Of a stretch of 40,602 nucleotides of DNA, positions 1-8,453 are shown piece after piece. Each line of letters begins with the position of its first letter. The stretch's first letter is position 1. Position numbers and translations under genes: made by a program. The notes beneath the pieces were generated by a model. It was not told where the DNA came from, ran no database searches, and was given only the letters and a program-made list of their open reading frames with translations. Source of the stretch: CAYLMG01 sp964464635 (lineage in GTDB: Bacteria > Planctomycetota > Phycisphaerae > Sedimentisphaerales > Anaerobacaceae). The stretch lies in the NCBI GenBank assembly GCA_964464635.1, contig CAYXGT010000014.1, positions 1 through 40,602 on the forward strand. The letters run 5' to 3'.

Positions 1-1088
1 GAGACTCACCGCCGGACAGCGGCGCAGGCTACATTGAAACAATAGAGGCAAAAGCAAAGGAAATCGGCGCAGGAAAGATAGCATCGATTATGGGCAGATT
101 CTATGCAATGGACCGTGACAGCCGCTGGGACAGGGTCCAGAAAGCCTATGAATGTATGCGATTCGGCAAGGGTCTGAAGGCAAAAACCGCGGCTGAAGCC
201 GTGGCGCAAAGCTATGAAAAAAAGGTCACGGACGAATTTATCGAGCCGACCGCTATTATCAATGAGGATAATGCTCCTATCGGCACTATTGACGATGGTG
301 ACGGCGTTATATTTTTCAACTTCAGAGGCGACAGGCCTCGAGAGATAACTCGTGCTTTTGTGGAGCCGGACTTTAAGGATTTCAGCAGACCGACAAAAGC
401 TGATATATATTATGTCTGTATGACCGAATACGATGTCACGATACCTGCTCCTATCGCTTTTCGAAAGCCGCCGAAGATGAAAAATATTCTCGGCTCGTAC
501 TGGAGCGAACTCGGTCTGAAACAATTCAGATGCGCAGAGACGGAGAAATACGCCCATGTCACCTTCTTTTTCAACGACTATGCCGAAAAGCCGTTCGCCG
601 GTGAAGACCGCCAGATTGTCCCGTCTCCGCGAGTCCGCACATACGATTTGAAACCGGAAATGAGCGCTTACGAGGTTACCGAGGTCATTCTGGAAAGGCT
701 CGAATCAAAGAAATACGACGTTATGGTAATCAACTTTGCGAACCCGGATATGGTCGGCCACACAGGTATTCTTGAGGCAGCGATAAAAGCGGCAGAGGTT
801 GTTGACGAGTGCGTCGGCAAGGTGCTCGAAAAGATTAAAAGTCTCGGCGGCTCGGCAATCATTACAGCAGACCACGGCAACTTCGAGCGAATGTGGGACT
901 TCGAGAAGAATCAGCCCCACACCGCCCATACTGTCGGAGACGTGCCTTTTATAATCTTCGATGACAGCTATAAGGGCAAAAAACTACGCGAAGGCGGCAG
1001 CCTCGCAGACGTCGGGCCGACACTGTTAGAGATGATGGAAATCCCTCAGCCGGAAAAGATGACCGGAAAGTCGTTGCTTATGCAATAA
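1..1088 (+). CDS. gpmI: 2,3-bisphosphoglycerate-independent phosphoglycerate mutase (5' partial)
   Basis: This enzyme interconverts 3-phosphoglycerate and 2-phosphoglycerate in glycolysis, in the cytoplasm, using two metal ions of the alkaline-phosphatase superfamily. The reading frame is open from base 3, upstream of the first ATG at 90. The translated start (DSPPDSGAGYIETIE) matches the middle of GpmI just before the YAMDRD.RWDR motif, so the true start lies left of the window. Diagnostic pieces are YAMDRDSRWDR near the beginning, VINFANPDMVGHTG, and the C-terminal metal-binding ITADHGNFERM followed by PHTAHT. The C terminus is complete. Roughly the last 360 residues of a protein of about 510 are present. 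It is a housekeeping gene with no obvious link to its downstream neighbours. Confidence 0.95.
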   Translation, partial: DSPPDSGAGYIETIEAKAKEIGAGKIASIMGRFYAMDRDSRWDRVQKAYECMRFGKGLKAKTAAEAVAQSYEKKVTDEFIEPTAIINEDNAPIGTIDDGDGVIFFNFRGDRPREITRAFVEPDFKDFSRPTKADIYYVCMTEYDVTIPAPIAFRKPPKMKNILGSYWSELGLKQFRCAETEKYAHVTFFFNDYAEKPFAGEDRQIVPSPRVRTYDLKPEMSAYEVTEVILERLESKKYDVMVINFANPDMVGHTGILEAAIKAAEVVDECVGKVLEKIKSLGGSAIITADHGNFERMWDFEKNQPHTAHTVGDVPFIIFDDSYKGKKLREGGSLADVGPTLLEMMEIPQPEKMTGKSLLMQ

Positions 1089-1159
1089 ATTATTTCGAAA
1101 TGGTTTTTGAGACAGCAAAATCAAATTCAAAGATTAAATCGGGCTCGAGTTCATAGCTG

Positions 1160-1762
1160 ATGAGAACAAGACAAAAACCAACTTGTTTTATTATTGCAGG
1201 CCCGAATGGCGCAGGCAAAACCACATTTGCATTACGTTATTTGCCGCAAATAGCAGGCTGCCACAACTTTGTCAATTCCGACCTTATCGCTTACGGCCTT
1301 TATCCTTTTGATTCTTTGTCGGCTCAATATGAAGCCGGCCGTCTTTATCTTCGCCGGATCTATGCGAATATCAGGAAACAGGTTGATTTTGCATTTGAGA
1401 CAACACTTGCGGGCCGCAGTCATATTAAGCTGCTTAAAAAACTCAGACGTGACGGATGGCGTGTGGTCTTGTTTTTTCTGTGGATTCCTGACGCTGATTT
1501 CTCCAAAAACCGAGTTCGCGAACGTGTGAAACAGGGCGGCCATAATATACCCGATGATACAATTTATCGCCGCTTTCCTCGTGTTATGCATAATTTAATA
1601 ACGGTTTATATTCCGCTTTGTGATAAAGTAATTTGCTATGACAATTCCAAACCAAAACACGTTCCTGTCTTTGAAAAAAGCGGCAAAAACCTGCGTATAT
1701 TTAATCAGAATATATATGAGAGTATTGTGAGTCAATCGAATGAATACAAAAAAACCCAGTAA
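1160..1762 (+). CDS. Zeta-toxin-like P-loop kinase (COG4185 type)
   Basis: This is a 200-residue single-domain P-loop protein. A Walker A motif, GPNGAGKTT, lies at residues 14-22. It is followed by VNSDLIAYGLYPF and, after about 45 residues, FETTLAGRSHIKLL. This is the layout of zeta-toxin/PezT-like kinases and of the 'predicted ABC-type ATPase' family, where the Asp after the P-loop would be the catalytic base. Zeta toxins phosphorylate UDP-N-acetylglucosamine, but many chromosomal relatives have no demonstrated toxicity. There is no epsilon/PezA-like antitoxin upstream. A 58-residue ORF overlaps the 3' end by 23 bp and is probably co-translated. The surrounding sequence is AT-rich and accessory-like. 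The family assignment is firm; the toxin role is uncertain. Confidence 0.8.
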   Translation: MRTRQKPTCFIIAGPNGAGKTTFALRYLPQIAGCHNFVNSDLIAYGLYPFDSLSAQYEAGRLYLRRIYANIRKQVDFAFETTLAGRSHIKLLKKLRRDGWRVVLFFLWIPDADFSKNRVRERVKQGGHNIPDDTIYRRFPRVMHNLITVYIPLCDKVICYDNSKPKHVPVFEKSGKNLRIFNQNIYESIVSQSNEYKKTQ

Positions 1763-1916
1763 GATGGCAATAGTTGCCGGCAGATGTCTCCAGGAAGCTG
1801 TGCGTGAAGAATTACACAAAAAAGCGTTACTTGGCCAGTATGTTATTATAAACCGTAACGGCAAGGCCTGCCGGGTTTCAGCGAAACAGGCCCTAAAAAT
1901 TGCCAATAGCAAATAA
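1740..1916 (+). CDS. Small ORF overlapping the zeta-like gene (58 aa, unrecognised)
   Basis: I do not recognise this 58-residue basic protein. It starts at ATG 1740 inside the zeta-like gene, overlapping its end by 23 bp in another frame, and ends with TAA at 1914-1916. The middle reads LGQYVIINRNGKACRVSAKQAL, which resembles a folded small domain rather than random translation. The overlap suggests translational coupling with the upstream kinase, as in many two-gene toxin-antitoxin or accessory modules. It could be a partner or antitoxin, or an unrelated small protein. No strong Shine-Dalgarno sequence is visible, which fits coupling. Confidence 0.5.
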   Translation: MNTKKPSKMAIVAGRCLQEAVREELHKKALLGQYVIINRNGKACRVSAKQALKIANSK

Positions 1917-1972
1917 ACGCATAGAGAAATCAATAAAATGCCCTCAAACATAAAAAAATGTGGAAATAATCC

Positions 1973-2680
1973 ATGAAAAATCAAACAGCAAAACCAGATT
2001 TTAAAAAATGGGATAAATGGCAAAGGAGTTTCGATAATATTGAAGTAGAACTTGGAAGGCTTTACTTTGCCAGAGGAATGTTTGACAGATTATATAATCA
2101 CCAAAACGTTAAATCCTGCCAGAACAATTGCTTTCGTATTTACTTAAAAAACACCTATGTAGTTTATCTGGCAATGGGAATCCGAAGGCTTATTGATAAA
2201 ACGTCAAATGCGTAAAATCTATATCAGCTCTTAGAAGACATAAAAAAGAGAGCCTGTGAAATCTCTGTTGATAACTATGTTGAATACTTCGACAGAAAAA
2301 CGTTCGGGAATCGTATCAATAATCATAAAAACATAACCAAAAATCATAAAATAATCTTAGAAGAATCTCGTCGTACCAGTAGAAAAAAAGAAGCCAAAAG
2401 GATATTCGCTGAATCTTTAGAAAAAAACAAAGAAATTCTTAGCTGTTGTGATGTGGAAAAAGATATAGATAAGCTTAAAATAACCACAAAAAAGATAACA
2501 AAATTAGCAGATGAATGTTTTGCCCATATGGGCAAAAAAACCCCTTCCGCCTCGCTTTCTGAGGCACACAAAGCTTTCGATCTAATGATAAAGCTTTATG
2601 ACAAGTATGTACCTCTAATTGGTATAGACAAATTCAAACCTGCTGATGACCTTTACAATGGGTGGGACAAAATTTTTTGA
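1973..2680 (+). pseudogene. HEPN/AbiU2-like protein interrupted by an in-frame stop
   Basis: One reading frame runs from ATG 1973 to the stop at 2678-2680 and is broken only by TAA at 2213-2215, codon 81. Downstream codons continue in the same frame with protein-like content (NLYQLLEDIKKRACEIS and onward) through a lysine-rich helix to PADDLYNGWDKIF. The intact product would be about 235 residues. The opening (KKWDKWQRSFDNIEVELGRL) followed by YLKNTYVVYLAMGIRRLIDK recalls AbiU2-like HEPN proteins linked to abortive infection. That assignment is from memory of the family and is tentative. It lies next to the zeta-like kinase in an AT-rich accessory patch. A sequencing error at the stop is the main alternative. 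Confidence 0.6.
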
Positions 2681-3003
2681 AAAAATACTGATTAAGTATT
2701 TGAACCTCTTCGGCAAATTCACAAAATGAGCAAAACAACCGCCTCTTAACGATAATTACCAGCCAGCCAAAGTTCGTTTAGAATTTTTGTCATTGGTGCT
2801 TTGAATTTGTTTCGGATTTCGTGCTTCGGTTTTCGAATTTGCTTGCTAAATCCTCTTATCCTCCATAAGTCCGCAGGACGCTTTACGGCGGAGACAGAGA
2901 ACTTTGTAAAAAATCTTTGCGTTATTGGCGAGGTTTGCGGTGAAGAAATCAAGTTATGTAAATCTATTGGAAAATCGGCGGGGAATCAATACAATGAACA
3001 ACT
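2681..3003 (+). other. Intergenic region before mutL, no gene
   Basis: No convincing coding sequence is visible. Around 2785-2840 the DNA is built of repetitive T/C/G words such as ttcggatttc, ttcgg and ttcgaatttg, a low-complexity style typical of decayed or dispersed intergenic sequence. The short open frames across it have no recognisable product. By eye I see no B12-box, so a cobalamin riboswitch for the downstream uptake genes is not supported here. A promoter for mutL should lie in this interval, but I cannot pinpoint one. Confidence 0.5.
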
Positions 3004-4761
3004 ATGGCACAGATAAGAGTCCTTGAGCAGAATATGGTCAATATGATAGCGGCGGGCGAGGTAATCGAGCGGCCTGCAAGCGTTGTCAAGGAGCTTGTCG
3101 AAAACAGCGTCGATGCAGGAGCGACAAAAATTACCATATCGGCCGAAGACGGCGGGCGTAAGCTAATTTCGGTTGCCGATAACGGCTGCGGTATGGACGG
3201 CGATGACCTCGGCCTGGCATTCGAGCCGCACGCAACAAGCAAAATCAAAACGACAAAAGACCTTCTGGGGATATCAACTCTGGGCTTCAGGGGTGAGGCA
3301 CTTGCCAGTATCGCATCGGTGGCACAGATAAAAGCAGTCAGCAGAACAAAAGATTCAAACAGCGGCAACTGCGTGGAGATTGACTGCGGTAGCAAGGGTG
3401 AAACAAGGCCGTGCAGCGCAGATACGGGGACAAAAATCGAAGTAAGAGACATCTTTTATAAGCTGCCTGCAAGACGGAAATTCCTGCGGACCGCAAATAC
3501 GGAGATGTCACACATTACCGAGCAGTTCATACGGACTGCGCTTGCAAACCCGGAAGTCGATTTTACACTCAACTCGAACGTAAGAGTTGTTTATAACTTA
3601 CAGGGCGGACAAAGCCTGCGGCAACGGATATCGACGCTATTCAGCTCTGAAATAGCCGAGAACCTTATTGAAACCGAAAGCGATGAGAAGAAAACCGGCG
3701 TGCATATTTATGCCCTGCTGGGCAGACCAGAGATTTCAAGGACAAACAACAAGCTGCAATATATATTTCTTAACGGCCGATTCATTCGCGACAAATTTAT
3801 CTCGCACGCAATCAAGGAGGCGTATCGCGGCTGTATCGAAGACAACAGATACCCCGTTATTTTTCTTTTCATACAAATGCCTTACGAAGAGTATGATGTG
3901 AACGTTCACCCGACGAAAATCGAGGTGCGGTTCTTCAATTCAAACCTGATTCATTCGCAGATTCTTGCTGTCATTCGAGAAAAACTTTTGGCTGCCGATG
4001 TCGGTGTCAGTGCCAAAATACCGGCTGGTGAGCCTAAGAATAAGCAAATCAACGAAGCCATCGCGGAATTTCTCAAGAAACACCGGCCCATCCATACCCA
4101 GCAGCAAATCGGCTTTCAGAGTACAGAAGCGGTGAGGAAATACAAAAGCGAATACAGGCCGGGGACCGAATACGAACGACAAGTGCCGCAGAAAAGAAAT
4201 TTTATTCAGATTCACGATTCTTTTATCGTTACCGAAACCGAGGAGGGATTCTGCATTATCGACCAGCACGCGCTGCACGAGAGAATAATGTACGAGAATT
4301 TGTGCAGAAGGATAAAGGCGGGCAGGCTCGAATCACAGAAACTTCTTTTGCCGGAAAGTTTCGAGCTGACGGCCGGCGAAGCTGAAGCAATCCGCAACAA
4401 TACGGAGCTGATTGAAAAATTAGGTATTGAGCTTGTCGATTTCGGGCCAAGAACTATGGCGGTACAGGCATTTGCCGTTATGCTCGCCAAGGCCCCAGCA
4501 GTCGAATTTTTAAGAGACCTTGTGGGACTGCTGACAGATAAATCCAAAACAGAAAACGGTGAACAACTTCTTGACGAGGTACTGAATATGGCGGCGTGCA
4601 AGGCCGCCATCAAGGCAGGGCAAAGACTCAGCGACGGCGAGATAGAACAACTTCTGGCCGACAAGGACAGTCTTGAAAGAGCAGGCCGATGTCCCCACGG
4701 CCGGCCTACTATGATAAAATTCTCGAAAGCCGAGCTTGAAAAACAATTCAAGAGGACGTAA
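3004..4761 (+). CDS. mutL: DNA mismatch repair protein MutL
   Basis: MutL couples mismatch recognition by MutS to strand incision and excision. The 585-residue product starts with the GHKL ATPase: IAAGEV, KELVENSVDAGA (the ATP-binding helix near residue 30), DNGCGM and TLGFRGEALASI. NVHPTKIEV marks the end of the transducer domain. The C-terminal dimerisation domain carries the latent endonuclease signature DQHALHER followed by MYE, from residue 420. It also has ACKAAIKAG and CPHGRP, which bind metal in nicking MutL proteins, so this MutL should be an active endonuclease, as expected where MutH is absent. The stop overlaps the next start (TAATG at 4759-4763), indicating translational coupling to the cobalamin uptake genes. 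Confidence 0.96.
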   Translation: MAQIRVLEQNMVNMIAAGEVIERPASVVKELVENSVDAGATKITISAEDGGRKLISVADNGCGMDGDDLGLAFEPHATSKIKTTKDLLGISTLGFRGEALASIASVAQIKAVSRTKDSNSGNCVEIDCGSKGETRPCSADTGTKIEVRDIFYKLPARRKFLRTANTEMSHITEQFIRTALANPEVDFTLNSNVRVVYNLQGGQSLRQRISTLFSSEIAENLIETESDEKKTGVHIYALLGRPEISRTNNKLQYIFLNGRFIRDKFISHAIKEAYRGCIEDNRYPVIFLFIQMPYEEYDVNVHPTKIEVRFFNSNLIHSQILAVIREKLLAADVGVSAKIPAGEPKNKQINEAIAEFLKKHRPIHTQQQIGFQSTEAVRKYKSEYRPGTEYERQVPQKRNFIQIHDSFIVTETEEGFCIIDQHALHERIMYENLCRRIKAGRLESQKLLLPESFELTAGEAEAIRNNTELIEKLGIELVDFGPRTMAVQAFAVMLAKAPAVEFLRDLVGLLTDKSKTENGEQLLDEVLNMAACKAAIKAGQRLSDGEIEQLLADKDSLERAGRCPHGRPTMIKFSKAELEKQFKRT

Positions 4762-5663
4762 TGAAAATATTCCTGCTGATAGCTGCTTTGTTAATCTTGT
4801 TAATTGTCGGCCTGGTAATAACAAGCTCAGAAAAAAACAAAAAAGAAGACATTCTGCAATCGGCCAAAGAGCCTGAAAGAATTGTAATATTAGCACCGAA
4901 TCTTACAGAGATTGTATTCGAGCTTGGTCTCGGCCCGAGGGTAGCGGCTGTCACCAGTGACAGCGATTTTCCGGCTGAAGCAAAAGATAAACGAAAAATC
5001 GGTAATTTCTGGCAGCCCGACATCGAGGCCATAATCGCCGCAAGGCCTGATTTGATTTTAGCTCTTATGAGCGAGCACCAGATAGAAATCACGGAGAATT
5101 TACGGCAGTCCGGATACCGGGTCCTGAAGGTAAAACTCGAAACAATCGAGGAGCTTAAAGGCGGAATTTGCGCCATCGGCAAAGCAGCCGGCTGTCAGGA
5201 GCAGGCAAAGCAGCTCGCAGCCAAAATCGAACAGCAGCTAAACAGCATTAAAGCAAAAAATACTCACGAAAAAAAACCGAAGGTCTTATGGGTAGTACAG
5301 GCTGAGCCTTTACGTGTTGCGGGGGTAAATACGTTTTTGAATGACATCATAGAAGTTGCCGGCGGCAGAAATGCGGTCGGAGAAACCATTCAACAATACC
5401 CGTCGTTAAGCTACGAGCAGCTTCTGGCGGCTGCTCCCGAAGTGATAATACATTCAACTATGACGACAGGGTCGATTGAAAAAGAGCAGGAGGCAGCAAG
5501 GTCTTTCTGGAGCAAACGGTCAAACCTGCCTGCCGTGAAGAACGGCAGAATCTACGCCGTTGATTCCGATGTGACTTTACGGCTCGGGCCGAGATTGCCC
5601 GAAGGCGTGAAAACCATCGCCGATTTTCTACATCCACCTGAAGATTTTAATACGAAAGAATAA
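4761..5663 (+). CDS. btuF: Cobalamin-type ABC transporter substrate-binding protein (BtuF-like)
   Basis: This 300-residue exported binding protein has an N-terminal hydrophobic segment (about residues 3-21, acting as signal peptide or membrane anchor, no lipobox Cys). The body is a helical-backbone binding protein of the BtuF/FhuD/FecB class. Typical stretches are RIVILAPNLTEIVFELGLG near the N terminus, then a WQPDIEAIIAARPDLILA segment and, near the C terminus, VKNGRIYAVDSDVTLRLGPRL. It would deliver corrinoid to the BtuC-like permease encoded two genes downstream. Iron-siderophore binding cannot be excluded by sequence alone. The DUF71 neighbour favours B12. Its start overlaps the mutL stop and the next gene begins 5 bp after its end. 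Confidence 0.85.
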   Translation: MKIFLLIAALLILLIVGLVITSSEKNKKEDILQSAKEPERIVILAPNLTEIVFELGLGPRVAAVTSDSDFPAEAKDKRKIGNFWQPDIEAIIAARPDLILALMSEHQIEITENLRQSGYRVLKVKLETIEELKGGICAIGKAAGCQEQAKQLAAKIEQQLNSIKAKNTHEKKPKVLWVVQAEPLRVAGVNTFLNDIIEVAGGRNAVGETIQQYPSLSYEQLLAAAPEVIIHSTMTTGSIEKEQEAARSFWSKRSNLPAVKNGRIYAVDSDVTLRLGPRLPEGVKTIADFLHPPEDFNTKE

Positions 5664-5668
5664 AATAT

Positions 5669-6334
5669 ATGAAGGAAAAGGTTTTACTTTCCTGGAGCGG
5701 CGGCAAGGACAGTGCCCTTGCACTTTACGAGGTTCAACAAGCCGGCCTATACGAAGTAGTGTCACTGATAACTACACTGTCGGCCGAGCACAAGAGAAGC
5801 TTTATGAATTACGTAAAAGTGGAACTTCTCGAAAGACAGGCACAATCAATTGGCCTGTCGATGGAAAAGGTCTTCGTATCAGAAAAAGACTCACAAAAAG
5901 ACTATGAGTCACAAATGCGAAAAATATTAAGTCGATACCTATCGAAGGGTGTAAAAACGGTAGTTTTCGGTGACATATTTCTGGCAGATTTGAAAAGAGG
6001 GCGACAAAATAATTTAGCAAGGCTAAAAATGAAGGCTTTGTTTCCCTTATGGAAAAAAGATACCAACAGACTTGCGAAGACAATAATACGGCTCGGTTTT
6101 AAAACGATAATTACCTGTACGGACTCTTCAATCTTAAACAATAATTTTACAGGCAGAGAATTCGATGAAAGTTTTCTCTCAGGGCTGGGCCCTGATATAA
6201 ATGCCTGCGGAGAAAACGGAGAGTTCCACACATTCGTTTATGACGGGCCTATATTTCACAAAAAGGTACACTTCACAAAAAGCAGGGTTATAATAAGAAA
6301 CAAAAATTTCCATTACTGTGACCTGATTGAGTGA
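5669..6334 (+). CDS. DUF71/COG2102 ATP pyrophosphatase, B12-salvage type (Dph6-related)
   Basis: This is a 221-residue PP-loop enzyme. It has SGGKDSALAL at about residues 10-19 and conserved downstream pieces including VVFGDIFLADLKRGR and GPDINACGENGEFHTF, typical of the diphthine-ammonia ligase (Dph6)/MJ0570 family. Archaeal and eukaryotic members amidate diphthine. Bacteria lack diphthamide, and published comparative genomics of DUF71 proposed that a bacterial subgroup works in vitamin B12 salvage because of its clustering with cobalamin transport genes. This copy sits between btuF- and btuC-like genes, matching that subgroup. The stop overlaps the next GTG start. The exact reaction is unknown. 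Confidence 0.85.
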   Translation: MKEKVLLSWSGGKDSALALYEVQQAGLYEVVSLITTLSAEHKRSFMNYVKVELLERQAQSIGLSMEKVFVSEKDSQKDYESQMRKILSRYLSKGVKTVVFGDIFLADLKRGRQNNLARLKMKALFPLWKKDTNRLAKTIIRLGFKTIITCTDSSILNNNFTGREFDESFLSGLGPDINACGENGEFHTFVYDGPIFHKKVHFTKSRVIIRNKNFHYCDLIE

Positions 6335-7413
6335 AACCCGTGAATATGAATACAGACATTATTACAGATGAAACACAAAGAGAGCGGCTGAAAGTATTAA
6401 CAGGCAAAAAGCTCCTGACACAAATCTTAATATGCTCAGGCGTACTTATACTGGTAATATTTATATGCGTCTCAATAGGCACACAAAAAATTTCAATTTC
6501 AAAAGTCCTCGATGGTCCGGGAGCAGGTGCCGGTGACAATATCGATTACGAGATATTCATATTCAGGCTAAGAAGAGTAATTACAGCAGCTCTTGTAGGG
6601 GCCGCATTGGCGGCGGCGGGTGTAATACTCCAGGGGCTTTTGCGAAATCCTTTAGCAGACCCTTACATACTGGGGATATCCAGCGGTGCTGCATTGGGAA
6701 CGATTATCGCCGTTATCTCAGGGCTGACAATAACCATCTGGGCAGGCTCGCCGATGGCGCTTTTTGCATTTGTCGGGGCTATTTTGACAATCCTGTTAGT
6801 CTGGTATATCGGGCGGTTTGCGGGCAAATCGCAGGTTACAAGCCTTCTTCTGGCCGGTGTGGTAGTAAACGCCTTTCTTTCCGCAGTCATAATGTTTCTC
6901 ATCTCGATAGCAAAGAGTGAGCAACTCAGAACAACGGTCTTCTGGCTAATGGGGAATATCTCTGAAAAGTCCTGGTCTGTCATAGCCATAGCATCAATCT
7001 TTATCGGCGGAGGAATAACAGCCTTGTTCGGCATCAGCTATAGACTGAACGCACTTACGCTGGGTGATTCTGAAGCTAAAAATCTCGGCGTCGATACAAC
7101 AACAATAAGAACAGTTGCCTTCGGCTTTTCAGCATTTATAACGGCAGTTGCGGTCAGTTTGAGCGGGCTTATCGGTTTTGTGGGCCTTATTGTCCCTCAC
7201 GGCGTGCGCCTGGTATTCGGGCCGGACCATCGGCAATTGCTGCCGCTTAGCGCTTTAATCGGAGGCATATTTCTCATCATCGCGGACACCATCGCACGCA
7301 CAATTTTCGGTGCCGAACAGCTTCCGGTCGGCGTAATAACCGCCATTGTCGGGGGGCCGTTCTTTCTGATATTGCTTGCCAGATACAGCAGAAAAGTTGG
7401 CTGGTTAAAATGA
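6331..7413 (+). CDS. btuC: FecCD-family ABC permease (BtuC-like)
   Basis: This multi-pass inner-membrane subunit of a type II ABC importer is about 360 residues with roughly ten hydrophobic segments. Family signatures include RLRRVITAALVGAALAAAGV, LRNPLADPYILGISSGAALG, and GLIGFVGLIVPHGVRL, the last being the coupling helix that contacts the ATPase. A cytoplasmic N-terminal extension precedes the first membrane helix. The GTG at 6331 gives a 4-bp overlap with the upstream gene. GTG 6340 and ATG 6346 are in-frame alternatives. Function by context is cobalamin import; siderophore uptake is the alternative for this family. Confidence 0.9.
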   Translation: MKPVNMNTDIITDETQRERLKVLTGKKLLTQILICSGVLILVIFICVSIGTQKISISKVLDGPGAGAGDNIDYEIFIFRLRRVITAALVGAALAAAGVILQGLLRNPLADPYILGISSGAALGTIIAVISGLTITIWAGSPMALFAFVGAILTILLVWYIGRFAGKSQVTSLLLAGVVVNAFLSAVIMFLISIAKSEQLRTTVFWLMGNISEKSWSVIAIASIFIGGGITALFGISYRLNALTLGDSEAKNLGVDTTTIRTVAFGFSAFITAVAVSLSGLIGFVGLIVPHGVRLVFGPDHRQLLPLSALIGGIFLIIADTIARTIFGAEQLPVGVITAIVGGPFFLILLARYSRKVGWLK

Positions 7414-8222
7414 AAGATATTATAAAAGTTCAAAACTTAACTTTCAGCTATGGTAAAAGAGCTGTTCTCAAGGAGCTTAGCTTTGATGTAAAGCAGGGCT
7501 GTTTTCTCAGTATTGCAGGGCCGAACGGCGCGGGCAAAACCACCCTGCTTAACCTTCTCAGCGGCTTGTTAAAGGCTGAGACAGGCTTTGTAGAAATCGA
7601 TTCCAAATCCGTACAAAACTATTCGGCACGCAAGCTCGCCCGCAAAATCGCTTTTGTCCGCCAGGAATTTATACCCGTCTTCGATTATACGGTTGCCGAG
7701 ATGGTATCAATGGCAAGAATGCCGTATTCAAGGTCTCTCGGATTCGAAAGTGAGGCGGACAAAAAGCTTATAACTGAAGCGCTGACAATGACCGACACCA
7801 TTCAGTTCGCCTGCCGCCCTCTCGAAAGCCTCAGCGGGGGCGAAAGGCAGCGAGTATTTATCGCAAGAGCATTCGCCCAGGATACGCCGATTCTGCTGCT
7901 CGATGAGCCGACAAGCTTTCTCGACTATAAACACCAGGTGGGTATCTATGACCTACTGAAAAAGATGCAAAATGAAAGACAAAAAACGATATTGACCGTA
8001 ACGCACGATATTAATCTCGCAGCACAATATGCGGATATCGGCCTGCTTATGGCTGCTGATAACAGCTATGTTTATGGACCGACGATGGAGGTTTTCAGCC
8101 GGAAACAAATCGAGAAATTCTTCGATGCAAAAATACTTACAGCGGATATCGGTCAGAGCAAATTTTTTATGCCCTTAGGGAAGCTCGCAAAAGATGCAGG
8201 TTTGATAAAAAACCAACAATAA
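7410..8222 (+). CDS. btuD: ABC transporter ATPase (BtuD/FecE-like)
   Basis: This 270-residue nucleotide-binding subunit powers the BtuC-like permease. It has Walker A GPNGAGKTT (about residues 35-43), a Q-loop VRQEF, the ABC signature LSGGERQR, Walker B ILLLDEPTS with the D-loop FLDYKHQ, and the switch His in VTHDINLA. The start overlaps the permease stop by 4 bp, completing a five-gene coupled run (mutL, btuF-like, DUF71, btuC-like, btuD-like). No terminator is obvious after the stop. Confidence 0.92.
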   Translation: MKDIIKVQNLTFSYGKRAVLKELSFDVKQGCFLSIAGPNGAGKTTLLNLLSGLLKAETGFVEIDSKSVQNYSARKLARKIAFVRQEFIPVFDYTVAEMVSMARMPYSRSLGFESEADKKLITEALTMTDTIQFACRPLESLSGGERQRVFIARAFAQDTPILLLDEPTSFLDYKHQVGIYDLLKKMQNERQKTILTVTHDINLAAQYADIGLLMAADNSYVYGPTMEVFSRKQIEKFFDAKILTADIGQSKFFMPLGKLAKDAGLIKNQQ

Positions 8223-8372
8223 AAGCAAAGAGAGAATATATCAGAACCTCAATAATCATAAGTTCCTTTTCGAGAGCAAGTTACATCAATTTCGATAATT
8301 TGCTTTGATTTCCTCAAGTCAATTCAATATACTGTCGAGTTTTGATATGGCCTTTTATAAGCTAAGAAGCTC

Positions 8373-8401
8373 TTATACAGCGCATAAAAGTAGGCTATAA
8401 T
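8373..8401 (+). promoter_or_regulatory. Candidate sigma70-like promoter for the DksA-like gene
   Basis: A perfect -10 hexamer TATAAT at 8396-8401 is preceded, after a 17-bp spacer, by TTATAC at 8373-8378 as a weak -35. The start of transcription would fall about 45 bp upstream of the GTG at 8454. This is by-eye evidence only. Confidence 0.4.
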
Positions 8402-8453
8402 CCGAATTTCTTCAGGCTACAACTTCTATGATATGTAAAGGAAAGGTAACGAA

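Noticed and set aside
2681..3003. Cobalamin riboswitch ahead of the mutL-btu operon
   Set aside because: No B12-box-like sequence was found by eye; a covariance-model search would be needed to settle it.
2801..3016. Open frame just upstream of mutL
   Set aside because: It reads through low-complexity TTCGG/TTTCG words, has no recognisable motif and overlaps the mutL start, so it is treated as non-coding.
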